NCBI GenBank assembly: GCA_023251135.1 | Contig: JAHEZJ010000015.1 | Span: forward strand, 1 to 62,104 | Reading direction: 5' to 3' | DNA from: Flavobacterium sp. | Lineage (GTDB): Bacteria > Bacteroidota > Bacteroidia > Flavobacteriales > Flavobacteriaceae | DNA length: 62,104 bases | Shown here: piece by piece, positions 56,060-62,104 of the stretch | Layout: each line of letters begins with the position of its first letter | Position numbering within the stretch: position 1 is the first letter of the stretch | The notes under the pieces: model-generated | What the model saw: the letters and a program-made list of their open reading frames with translations, nothing else | What the model was told of the DNA's origin: nothing | Database searches by the model: none | Made by a program: the position numbers and the translations under genes

Positions 56060-57337
56060 TTATCTTTTTCTTTTAGGCTTTTCAGGTGCGTCAAAAATGC
56101 CTGGAATTGCAGTTAATTCGGCTATTTTTACAATGACATCTGTCGCTTTTTGCATGCTTTCAGCAGGAACATATTCGTATTTTCCGTGGAAATTGTGACC
56201 TCCGGCAAATATATTCGGGCAAGGAAGTCCCATAAATGACAATTGAGACCCGTCAGTTCCTCCACGAATAGGTTTGATGATTGGTTTGATGTTTAATTCG
56301 CGCATTGCTTTTTCGGCAATATCCACAATGTGTTTTACAGGAAGTACTTTTTCTTTCATGTTGTAGTACTGATCTTTTACTTCAGCAATTACAATGTCTT
56401 CTCCGAATTGTTTCGCGTATTTCTTGTTGATTTTTTTAGCAATCTTAGCAATTAGATCCTTGCGTTTTTCGAATTTTTTCTTGTTGTGATCGCGGATTAT
56501 CAATTCTAAAACAGTTTCTTCAATACTTCCGGTAAGGTGGTGAACGTGGAAAAAACCTTCGTAACCTTTGGTTTCTTGTGGCGTTTCTCCTTTAGGAAGC
56601 TCGTTGATGAAATCGTTGGCGATCAACATCGAATTGATCATTTTTCCTTTGGCATAACCCGGGTGAACGCTTTTACCTTTGAAAGTGATTTTAGCTCCGG
56701 CTGCATTAAAATTTTCATATTCTAACTCACCAATCTGGCTTCCATCCATGGTGTAAGCCCATGCAGCGCCAAATTTTTTCACATCAAAATGATGCGCACC
56801 GCGACCAATTTCTTCGTCAGGTGTAAAACCAATTCTGATTTTCCCGTGTTTGATTTCAGGATGCTGAATTAAGTATTCCATCGCTGAGACAATTTCGGTA
56901 ATTCCTGCCTTGTCGTCGGCTCCCAACAAAGTAGTTCCATCGGTAGTAATAATGGTTTGCCCTTTGTATTGCAATAAATCCTTAAAGTAGGCTGGTGATA
57001 AAACGATGTTTTTCTCCGCATTTAAAAGGATGTCTTTTCCGTCGTAATTTTCAACGATTTGAGGTTTTATATTGGCTCCGCTAAAGTCCGGTGAAGTGTC
57101 AAAATGTGATACAAAACCAATTGTAGGAACTTCGTGATCAACATTTGAAGGCAATGTAGCCATGATATAGGCTTTGTCGTCTATGGTAACATCTGATAAG
57201 CCAATTGCTTTTAGTTCTTCGACTAGTTTATTGGCAAGATTCCATTGTTTTTCTGTACTTGGCGTTGTTTTTGAATTTGGATCTGATTCAGTGTCAATAG
57301 TTACATAACTAATAAAACGATCTATAATATGTTGCAT
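56060..57337 (-). CDS. pepT: Peptidase T (tripeptidase)
   Basis: This 425-residue M20-family zinc aminopeptidase releases the N-terminal residue of tripeptides. Active-site blocks are [14 protein letters not shown] (His/Asp), [14 protein letters not shown] (bridging Asp and general base region), [12 protein letters not shown] (Glu pair), and [17 protein letters not shown]. The C-terminal [24 protein letters not shown] holds the last zinc histidine. It is cytoplasmic and completes breakdown of imported peptides. It is the first gene of a pair with the YdeI-like gene. Confidence 0.97.
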   Translation of the reverse strand: MQHIIDRFISYVTIDTESDPNSKTTPSTEKQWNLANKLVEELKAIGLSDVTIDDKAYIMATLPSNVDHEVPTIGFVSHFDTSPDFSGANIKPQIVENYDGKDILLNAEKNIVLSPAYFKDLLQYKGQTIITTDGTTLLGADDKAGITEIVSAMEYLIQHPEIKHGKIRIGFTPDEEIGRGAHHFDVKKFGAAWAYTMDGSQIGELEYENFNAAGAKITFKGKSVHPGYAKGKMINSMLIANDFINELPKGETPQETKGYEGFFHVHHLTGSIEETVLELIIRDHNKKKFEKRKDLIAKIAKKINKKYAKQFGEDIVIAEVKDQYYNMKEKVLPVKHIVDIAEKAMRELNIKPIIKPIRGGTDGSQLSFMGLPCPNIFAGGHNFHGKYEYVPAESMQKATDVIVKIAELTAIPGIFDAPEKPKRKR

Positions 57338-57357
57338 TTTTTTATTTTATTTTTAGG

Positions 57358-57365
57358 CAAATATA
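57358..57365 (-). promoter_or_regulatory. Candidate pepT -7 element (TATATTTG)
   Basis: Exact TAnnTTTG match on the minus strand, 21 bp before the start at 57337. Confidence 0.5.
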
Positions 57366-57468
57366 AGTAAATAGTTAAGGGTTGTAAAGCGACTAATTAT
57401 GAAAACTGTAAATTAGACTGAAAAAAGTGTGACATGAATTTCCCGGATTTACACTCCTATTGAAAGTT

Positions 57469-57515
57469 AAAATCCAATTTCACGAATTTAAATTTGTGAA
57501 ATTGGATTTTTAAGT
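57469..57515 (-). terminator. Terminator of formylglycine-generating enzyme gene
   Basis: 57469-57483 and 57496-57510 are perfect 15-bp complements (core AATCCAATTTCAC) with a 12-bp loop. On the minus strand the sequence past the stem is T-rich. Confidence 0.8.
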
Positions 57516-57560
57516 GATATAAAGGATGTTTTAATTCGTGTAATTAATGACAAAAAAGCC

Positions 57561-58691
57561 TTATTGAACACATCTGAAACCAATATGATTTGCGGGTGAT
57601 TTGTAGTCTCCTTTCCCTCTGGTGCCCACCATATAACGGGTGCAATACTGATCGGTACATAAAAAGGAACCGCCACGCTGTACTTTTTTTGGCAATTCTG
57701 GTTCTGCCGGATCATAAGAAGATTCAGGGCCCTTAGGATTTTTGGCAACCCGACCGTTTTCGCTTAGTACCTTATAGTAGTCTGCAGTATACCAGTCGTT
57801 TGTCCATTCCCAAACATTTCCTCCAATATCATAAAGGCCGTAAGCATTGGGTGCAAATTTTGCAGTTGGTGCAATGCCAATGTAGCCGTCTTCGCCAGTG
57901 TCTCCCTTTTCCAGAGGAAACTGTCCCTGATAAATGTTGGCCTGAAATTTCCCTTTAGGTTTTAGGGTGTTTCCCCAGGCATACAATTCGCCTGATTTTC
58001 CGCCACGGGCTGCAAATTCCCATTCTGCTTCTGTTGGTAATCTTTTTCCGGCCCACTTTGCGTAAGCAGCGGCATCATCATAAGAAATTTGCACAACAGG
58101 GTAGCTGCCTTTTCCTTTTATAGAACTTCCGGCTCCTTCCGGGTGTCTCCAGTCTGCACCGCGTACGTAAGACCACCATTGCATATAATTGTTCAAATCT
58201 ACTTTAGCGGGAGTAGGGGTAAATACAGCCGATCCGGCCACAAGATTTTCCAATGGCGCATCCGGATATTCTTCATGTGTAGGTTTTATTTCGGCAAAAG
58301 TGACATAACCGGTTGCTTTTACAAAAGCTTCAAACTGATCGTTTGTAACTTCGGTTTTATCCATATAAAATCCATCTACATAAACGCGATGTATTGGGGC
58401 GGCATCTTTAGTAACTCCTTTTATGCTGCACAAGCTTTCGTCCTCCACATTGCTTCCCATAGAAAATTCTCCACCCGGAATCCAGACCATTCCTGCCGGA
58501 GTTTTACCGGAAGGTTTGTTTTTGTTTTCGATCGTTGGTTTAAATGATGAAGCTTCTGCTGGATTTGGAGTTTCGGTACAATCCATTGCGACTAATTTCT
58601 GTTTCGGCACAATAAGCTTTGTGTAGCTGTAAGCAATTGTAATAATGGAGATTGTTAGAATCGCGATAATCCAATAGGTTTTATTTTTCAT
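57561..58691 (-). CDS. Membrane-anchored formylglycine-generating enzyme (FGE/SUMF1 family)
   Basis: This 376-residue protein has an N-terminal signal anchor (residues about 7-24) and a periplasmic FGE-sulfatase domain (about 65-376). Landmarks follow the human SUMF1 order: GMVWIPGGEFSMGS, GFYMDKTEVTNDQFEAFV, WAGKRLPTEAEWEFAARGG, and the C-terminal RGGSFLCTDQYCTRYM with HIGFRC. The copper-binding catalytic cysteines Cys345 and Cys350 are both present with Cys-x4-Cys spacing, so it should convert a sulfatase cysteine to formylglycine. Many bacterial homologues lack them (GldK-type and others). No sulfatase gene is in the window. Confidence 0.9.
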   Translation of the reverse strand: MKNKTYWIIAILTISIITIAYSYTKLIVPKQKLVAMDCTETPNPAEASSFKPTIENKNKPSGKTPAGMVWIPGGEFSMGSNVEDESLCSIKGVTKDAAPIHRVYVDGFYMDKTEVTNDQFEAFVKATGYVTFAEIKPTHEEYPDAPLENLVAGSAVFTPTPAKVDLNNYMQWWSYVRGADWRHPEGAGSSIKGKGSYPVVQISYDDAAAYAKWAGKRLPTEAEWEFAARGGKSGELYAWGNTLKPKGKFQANIYQGQFPLEKGDTGEDGYIGIAPTAKFAPNAYGLYDIGGNVWEWTNDWYTADYYKVLSENGRVAKNPKGPESSYDPAEPELPKKVQRGGSFLCTDQYCTRYMVGTRGKGDYKSPANHIGFRCVQ

Positions 58692-58910
58692 CCCAAGTGT
58701 TTTTTATGGAGTATAGTAGTTGCGGGTAAATTTAAGAATAAAGTTTAAAAGAGGATTTAATATAACTATATTTATTTTATAGAATTACTATTGTTTTGTT
58801 TGCCCTGTTGCGTTTCAATTGCTTCGTGTTTGTTTTCAGTGTTATATATGAGGGAAAAGAATGTTGGAAACAGTTTTCTATAAATCATAGTCACTTTCAA
58901 GTATTATATT

Positions 58911-58918
58911 TAAATTTG
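58911..58918 (+). promoter_or_regulatory. Candidate pyrD -7 element (TAAATTTG)
   Basis: Exact TAnnTTTG match, 27 bp before the ATG at 58946. It lies inside the upstream open extension, which argues for the shorter start. Confidence 0.55.
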
Positions 58919-58945
58919 CATCCAAAAAAACAACAACACACTACT

Positions 58946-59980
58946 ATGTATAAATTGATAATTCGCCCGATACTTTTTTGGTTTGATCCGGAAGAAGTAC
59001 ATTACTTTACTTTTTCATTTGTTAAATTCATTTCAAAAATTCCTGGTGTTTCATCAATTATCAGATCGATTTACGAAGTAAAAGACAGCCGTTTGGAACG
59101 CGAAGTTTTTGGAATCAAATTTAAAAACCCGGTGGGACTGGCAGCTGGATTCGATAAAGATGCTAAGTTGTATAAAGAATTGTCGGATTTTGGATTTGGT
59201 TTTATTGAAATAGGTACCGTGACTCCTGTCGGACAGGAGGGAAATCCTAAAAAACGTTTGTTCCGATTGAAAGAAGACCAGGCGATTGTGAATCGAATGG
59301 GATTTAATAATGGTGGAGTTCTGGAAGCCGTAGAACGTTTGAAAAAGAATTCAGGAGTTTTGATTGGAGGTAATATTGGAAAGAACAAAGTAACGCCAAA
59401 CGAAAATGCAGTTGACGATTATATCAGTTGTTTTGATGCTTTGTTTGATCATGTAGATTATTTTGTGGTAAACGTAAGTTCGCCAAATACGCCAAACTTA
59501 CGTGCCCTGCAAGACAAAGAGCCTTTGACAGCTTTATTGCAAACGCTGCAAAACAGAAATGTAGAGAAGCAAAAAACAAGTACACAAAAGATAAAACCAA
59601 TTTTACTAAAAATTGCACCCGATCTTACAGACGAGCAGTTGCTGGATATTATTGATATTGTAAAAAACACCCAGATTGCAGGTGTGATTGCAACAAACAC
59701 TACAATTTCCCGCGACGGATTACAGTCTGCCAATCAGGTAGAAATGGGAGGATTGTCCGGGAAACCATTAACGAAACGCTCGACAGAGGTTATTCGTTTT
59801 CTTTCGGAAAAAAGCAATAAAGCTTTCCCGATTATTGGAGTTGGGGGAATTCACACCGCAGACGATGCTATCGAAAAACTAAATGCAGGAGCGAGTTTGG
59901 TGCAGCTGTATACCGGTTTTATTTATGAAGGGCCAGCTTTGATAAAAGCAATCAATAAAAAGGTTTTAAAGCAATTGTAA
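58946..59980 (+). CDS. pyrD: Dihydroorotate dehydrogenase, quinone-dependent (class 2)
   Basis: From the ATG at 58946 ([13 protein letters not shown]) this protein is 344 residues. It has an N-terminal membrane-associating helix and an FMN barrel with [16 protein letters not shown] near residue 55, NRMGFNNGG, the catalytic serine in [11 protein letters not shown], and [11 protein letters not shown] near residue 300. It oxidises dihydroorotate to orotate, passing electrons to menaquinone, in pyrimidine synthesis. The open extension to 58796 overlaps the promoter and is not used. The 3' end overlaps the convergent DUF3307 gene by 15 bp. Confidence 0.96.
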   Translation: MYKLIIRPILFWFDPEEVHYFTFSFVKFISKIPGVSSIIRSIYEVKDSRLEREVFGIKFKNPVGLAAGFDKDAKLYKELSDFGFGFIEIGTVTPVGQEGNPKKRLFRLKEDQAIVNRMGFNNGGVLEAVERLKKNSGVLIGGNIGKNKVTPNENAVDDYISCFDALFDHVDYFVVNVSSPNTPNLRALQDKEPLTALLQTLQNRNVEKQKTSTQKIKPILLKIAPDLTDEQLLDIIDIVKNTQIAGVIATNTTISRDGLQSANQVEMGGLSGKPLTKRSTEVIRFLSEKSNKAFPIIGVGGIHTADDAIEKLNAGASLVQLYTGFIYEGPALIKAINKKVLKQL

Positions 59981-60682
59981 AAGCAATACCTGAACAAGTA
60001 GCCCGGCAGCAATCGCAATTCCAAAACTGATTAACGTACCGATTAGAACATATTCGGTTAGTTTTCGGTCTCTGGCTTCTTTTAAATCGCCAAATCTAAA
60101 AATTGATTTCGCAGCCAATAAGAAGCCGATAGCCTCGAAATGGCCTGTTAAGATAAAACAGAAGACAAACAATCTTTCTAAGATACCAATGTAATTTCCC
60201 GCTTTGGAGAGCGAATTTTCATTGTGGCTATTTTGACTTTCGGGATTCCAAATCGAAATAATGGTTTTAATCAGAATAGAAGTTGGTTTTGTGATGAATA
60301 AAACTCCGGTGATTAAAATCCAAAATTGATTGTTGAACCAATGAAATTGGATTGTTTCGCCTTTGTAGAGAAAAACAACGCCAATTAAAACTAAAATGTG
60401 CAGCAATTGGTCTACTATAAACCAACTGCGTTTCGTTTTATTTTTCTGGAAATGAAGCTTGATTAAATCGATAATGCCATGAGATACGGCAATAAGAAGT
60501 GCATATGGAAGAAATTGGATTTCTCCAACCAAAATGGCGGCTAAAATTCCATGTAAAAGAACATGAAGGTATAAATAAATACTTTTATGTTTTTTGGCTT
60601 CTTTGTCGGTTACCCATGAGTTGGGCTGCGCTGTAAAATCGCCTAGTAAATGTGCTAAAAGTAGTTTTATAAATAAAATCAT
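59966..60682 (-). CDS. DUF3307 polytopic membrane protein
   Basis: This 238-residue membrane protein has about six to seven hydrophobic segments. Charged pairs one helical turn apart sit in or near the membrane: His11/Asp15 (HLLGDF), His40/His44, His68/Asp72 (HGIIDLIK) and Asp91/His95 (DQLLHI), suggestive of a buried metal or proton site. It is a DUF3307 family member, and no function is known. Its ATG overlaps the SatD-like stop (ATGA), so the two are translationally coupled. The stop region overlaps the tail of pyrD. Confidence 0.85.
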   Translation of the reverse strand: MILFIKLLLAHLLGDFTAQPNSWVTDKEAKKHKSIYLYLHVLLHGILAAILVGEIQFLPYALLIAVSHGIIDLIKLHFQKNKTKRSWFIVDQLLHILVLIGVVFLYKGETIQFHWFNNQFWILITGVLFITKPTSILIKTIISIWNPESQNSHNENSLSKAGNYIGILERLFVFCFILTGHFEAIGFLLAAKSIFRFGDLKEARDRKLTEYVLIGTLISFGIAIAAGLLVQVLLLQLL

Positions 60683-61293
60683 AACGTTGCAAGTTGTTTT
60701 ATTTGTGTTCTGAAATAGCGGTCTAAATTCAATACTAAATCAAATTGAGCTCGTTTTTGTCTTCGGCTTACAGCGGCTCTTTTTATCCCTAATTTCGGGG
60801 CTAATTCTTCTTGTGACAAACTTGGATTTTCTATTGCAATTGCTACAAATTCGGCAGATTGAGCGGGCCAATTGTCCATAAAAGTAAGAGCAAGCTGAAT
60901 CATTAAATTCATTCTTTCATCGATAACGGTATCGCCGGTTCGCAGTGCTAAACTTACTTTTAGCTTCTTTAAAGTCTCAAAAAGTTCCCCCGAATGTATA
61001 AAGGCAGAACCATTGCTTTCAGAAACTTTTTCAGCATCATGTGTTTTATTTCCAATACCAATACTCATTCGTGCATCCAGTTTTAAGGCTTTTAAATGTG
61101 CTTTGATGAGAATGGCGGCCAATAAAGCTTCTTCAGGATTCTTTATTTCAATTTGAAATTCATCCCCTCTGTAAATTTCCCATTGGAGAGGTGTTTCTCC
61201 AAAAGGAGCTAAGATTTCCCTTAAAGAGGTTACCCAGTCTTTTGATTTTTGCTTTCTGGAATCGATTATATCTCCTGTAATTACACTAGTCAT
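60679..61293 (-). CDS. SatD-family protein with GGDEF-like motif and HTH
   Basis: This 204-residue cytoplasmic protein begins SVITGDIIDSR (Asp8, Asp11), then YRGDEFQIEI (Gly43-Gln47) and RMSIGIG (about residues 75-81). The order and spacing recall the metal-binding strands of nucleotide cyclase/GGDEF palm folds. The C-terminal LSQEELAPKLGIKRAAVSRR (about 159-178) is a clear helix-turn-helix. SatD is a family of unknown function. A role as cyclase-like sensor and repressor or activator is inference. It is the first gene of a pair with DUF3307. Its own promoter carries repeated palindromes. Confidence 0.75.
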   Translation of the reverse strand: MTSVITGDIIDSRKQKSKDWVTSLREILAPFGETPLQWEIYRGDEFQIEIKNPEEALLAAILIKAHLKALKLDARMSIGIGNKTHDAEKVSESNGSAFIHSGELFETLKKLKVSLALRTGDTVIDERMNLMIQLALTFMDNWPAQSAEFVAIAIENPSLSQEELAPKLGIKRAAVSRRQKRAQFDLVLNLDRYFRTQIKQLATL

Positions 61294-61331
61294 AGCTTCA
61301 AATATAAATAAAAAGAATAATAATAGTATTA

Positions 61332-61339
61332 CAAATGTA
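61332..61339 (-). promoter_or_regulatory. Candidate SatD operon -7 element (TACATTTG)
   Basis: Exact TAnnTTTG match on the minus strand, 39 bp before the SatD-like start. The repeated palindromes at 61357-61402 lie at its expected -33 position. Confidence 0.55.
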
Positions 61340-61356
61340 GTTAATATTTTTTAAAT

Positions 61357-61440
61357 GTTACGTTTTTGTGTAACACTATCAATTGTTACGTTTTTGTGTA
61401 ACATTGTTAATTGTTACCATATCACGTAATGTAATTAAAG
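61357..61440. promoter_or_regulatory. 28-bp repeated palindromic operator, 2 full and 1 decayed copy
   Basis: GTTACGTTTTTGTGTAAC occurs at 61357-61374 and, identically, at 61385-61402 (period 28 bp). The spacers ACTATCAATT and ATTGTTAATT are similar. A third, decayed copy starts at GTTAC (61413). Each unit is an inverted repeat GTTAC-N8-GTAAC. The array spans the divergent promoters of the SatD-like gene and the HMG-CoA lyase gene. Confidence 0.75.
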
Positions 61441-61502
61441 AAAATTATAACTTTTATTTCTTTAAAAAAGAAACTAACTTAGCCATTATAAAAGAGTAAG
61501 CT

Positions 61503-62104
61503 TTGAATAAAGAAATCAAGATTATCGAATGTCCGCGTGATGCTATGCAAGGCATCAAAACTTTCATACCTACCCAAAATAAGGTTTCGTATATACAGGC
61601 TCTGTTGAGAGTAGGTTTTGATACCATTGATTTTGGAAGTTTTGTATCTCCAAAAGCGATTCCTCAAATGCAGGATACTGCTGAAGTTTTGGCGCAGCTT
61701 GATTTATCGCAAACCACAAGCAAATTGTTAGCGATTATTGCCAATACACAGGGAGCATCATTAGCTGCAGCGCATGAACCTATTCAATACTTAGGATTTC
61801 CTTTTTCGATATCTGAGAACTTTCAGATGCGAAACACACATAAAACCATCGCTGAATCTTTAATTACGCTCGAAGAAATTCTTGAAATTGCCGATCAGAA
61901 AAACAAAGAAGTTGTTACCTATCTTTCTATGGGATTCGGAAATCCTTATGGTGACCCGTGGAATGTAGAGATCGTAGGCGAGTGGACCGAGAAGCTGGCC
62001 GGAATGGGGGTGAAAATATTATCGCTTTCCGATACTGTTGGTAGTTCTACACCGGAAGTAATCACCTATCTTTTTTCAAATTTGATTCCGAAGTATCCGC
62101 AAAT
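61503..62104 (+). CDS. Hydroxymethylglutaryl-CoA lyase (C-terminus beyond window)
   Basis: The open frame from the TTG at 61503 runs to the window edge, about 200 residues, with no stop. It begins KEIKIIECPRDAMQGIKTF, where Arg-Asp of the PRD motif is catalytic (most homologues have PRDGLQ). It continues with VGFDTIDFGSFVSPKAIPQM and SMGFGNPYGDPW, the TIM-barrel blocks of HMG-CoA lyase. It splits HMG-CoA to acetoacetate and acetyl-CoA, the last step of leucine catabolism. An in-frame TAA at 61497 rules out an earlier start, so the TTG is the only choice at this N-terminus. It is divergent from the SatD-like gene. Confidence 0.88.
   Translation, partial: MNKEIKIIECPRDAMQGIKTFIPTQNKVSYIQALLRVGFDTIDFGSFVSPKAIPQMQDTAEVLAQLDLSQTTSKLLAIIANTQGASLAAAHEPIQYLGFPFSISENFQMRNTHKTIAESLITLEEILEIADQKNKEVVTYLSMGFGNPYGDPWNVEIVGEWTEKLAGMGVKILSLSDTVGSSTPEVITYLFSNLIPKYPQ

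Noticed and set aside
58796-58945. Upstream open extension of pyrD
   Set aside because: It overlaps the TAAATTTG motif. The family N-terminus begins at MYKLIIRPI (58946).

Overview
The window looks like a chromosomal segment of a Flavobacterium-type bacterium (Bacteroidota, Flavobacteriaceae). The DNA is AT-rich. Starts are often preceded by the Bacteroidota -7 promoter motif TAnnTTTG rather than a Shine-Dalgarno sequence. It carries a SusC/SusD pair, a second TonB receptor with a DUF4249 lipoprotein, a PUR/DUF3276 protein, a NusB with a long N-terminal extension, a monomeric isocitrate dehydrogenase, and a cyclophilin-FKBP fusion. No tRNA, rRNA, CRISPR array, prophage or intact insertion sequence was seen. 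Most of the window is core metabolism, with small accessory genes and many intergenic palindromes.

Layout. 1-3 kb: two secreted proteins of unknown function, an AAC(6')-I-like acetyltransferase bracketed by two copies of a palindrome, and lysA. 3-5.2 kb: a TonB-dependent receptor. 5.5-11.7 kb: the gltBD glutamate synthase operon. 12-13.3 kb: sucC. 13.5-17 kb: a TraB-like secreted protein, a LytS/LytTR two-component pair, a tandem repeat block and a DUF1456 protein. 17.3-22 kb: a SusC/SusD pair. 22-25 kb: a three-gene operon (esterase, dipeptide epimerase, alpha-oxoamine-synthase-like PLP enzyme) and a TerB-like protein. 25.4-31.6 kb: a DUF3187-like outer-membrane protein, uvrB, a lipoprotein hydrolase, rlmF and thiamine pyrophosphokinase. 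31.7-36 kb: an apparent four-gene operon (TonB receptor, DUF4249, GyrI-like, DinB-like). 36-42 kb: isocitrate dehydrogenase, rplS, a lipoprotein-type agmatine deiminase, an AraC-GyrI regulator and trmD.

42-50 kb: small lipoproteins, a cupin, an MFS exporter, the dual prolyl isomerase, a cytochrome c lipoprotein, a GreA/Rnk-like factor, a thioredoxin-fold protein, two alpha/beta hydrolases and csaA. 50-55 kb: the PUR protein, an MsbA-like ABC exporter, leucine dehydrogenase, nusB and yajC. 55-62 kb: a YdeI-like protein, pepT, a formylglycine-generating enzyme with both catalytic cysteines, pyrD, a DUF3307/SatD pair behind a repeated palindromic operator, and the start of an HMG-CoA lyase gene running off the end.

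How the genes work together. gltBD, leucine dehydrogenase, lysA, pepT and the epimerase operon cover ammonium assimilation and amino-acid or peptide turnover. sucC and isocitrate dehydrogenase belong to the TCA cycle, and HMG-CoA lyase to leucine breakdown. The TonB/Sus proteins take up polymers or chelates at the outer membrane.

The strongest candidate for an undescribed system is the SatD-DUF3307 pair at 59966-61293. It combines a protein with a GGDEF-like signature and an HTH, a polytopic membrane protein rich in His/Asp i,i+4 pairs, an ATGA translational overlap, and a 28-bp repeated palindrome in the promoter.
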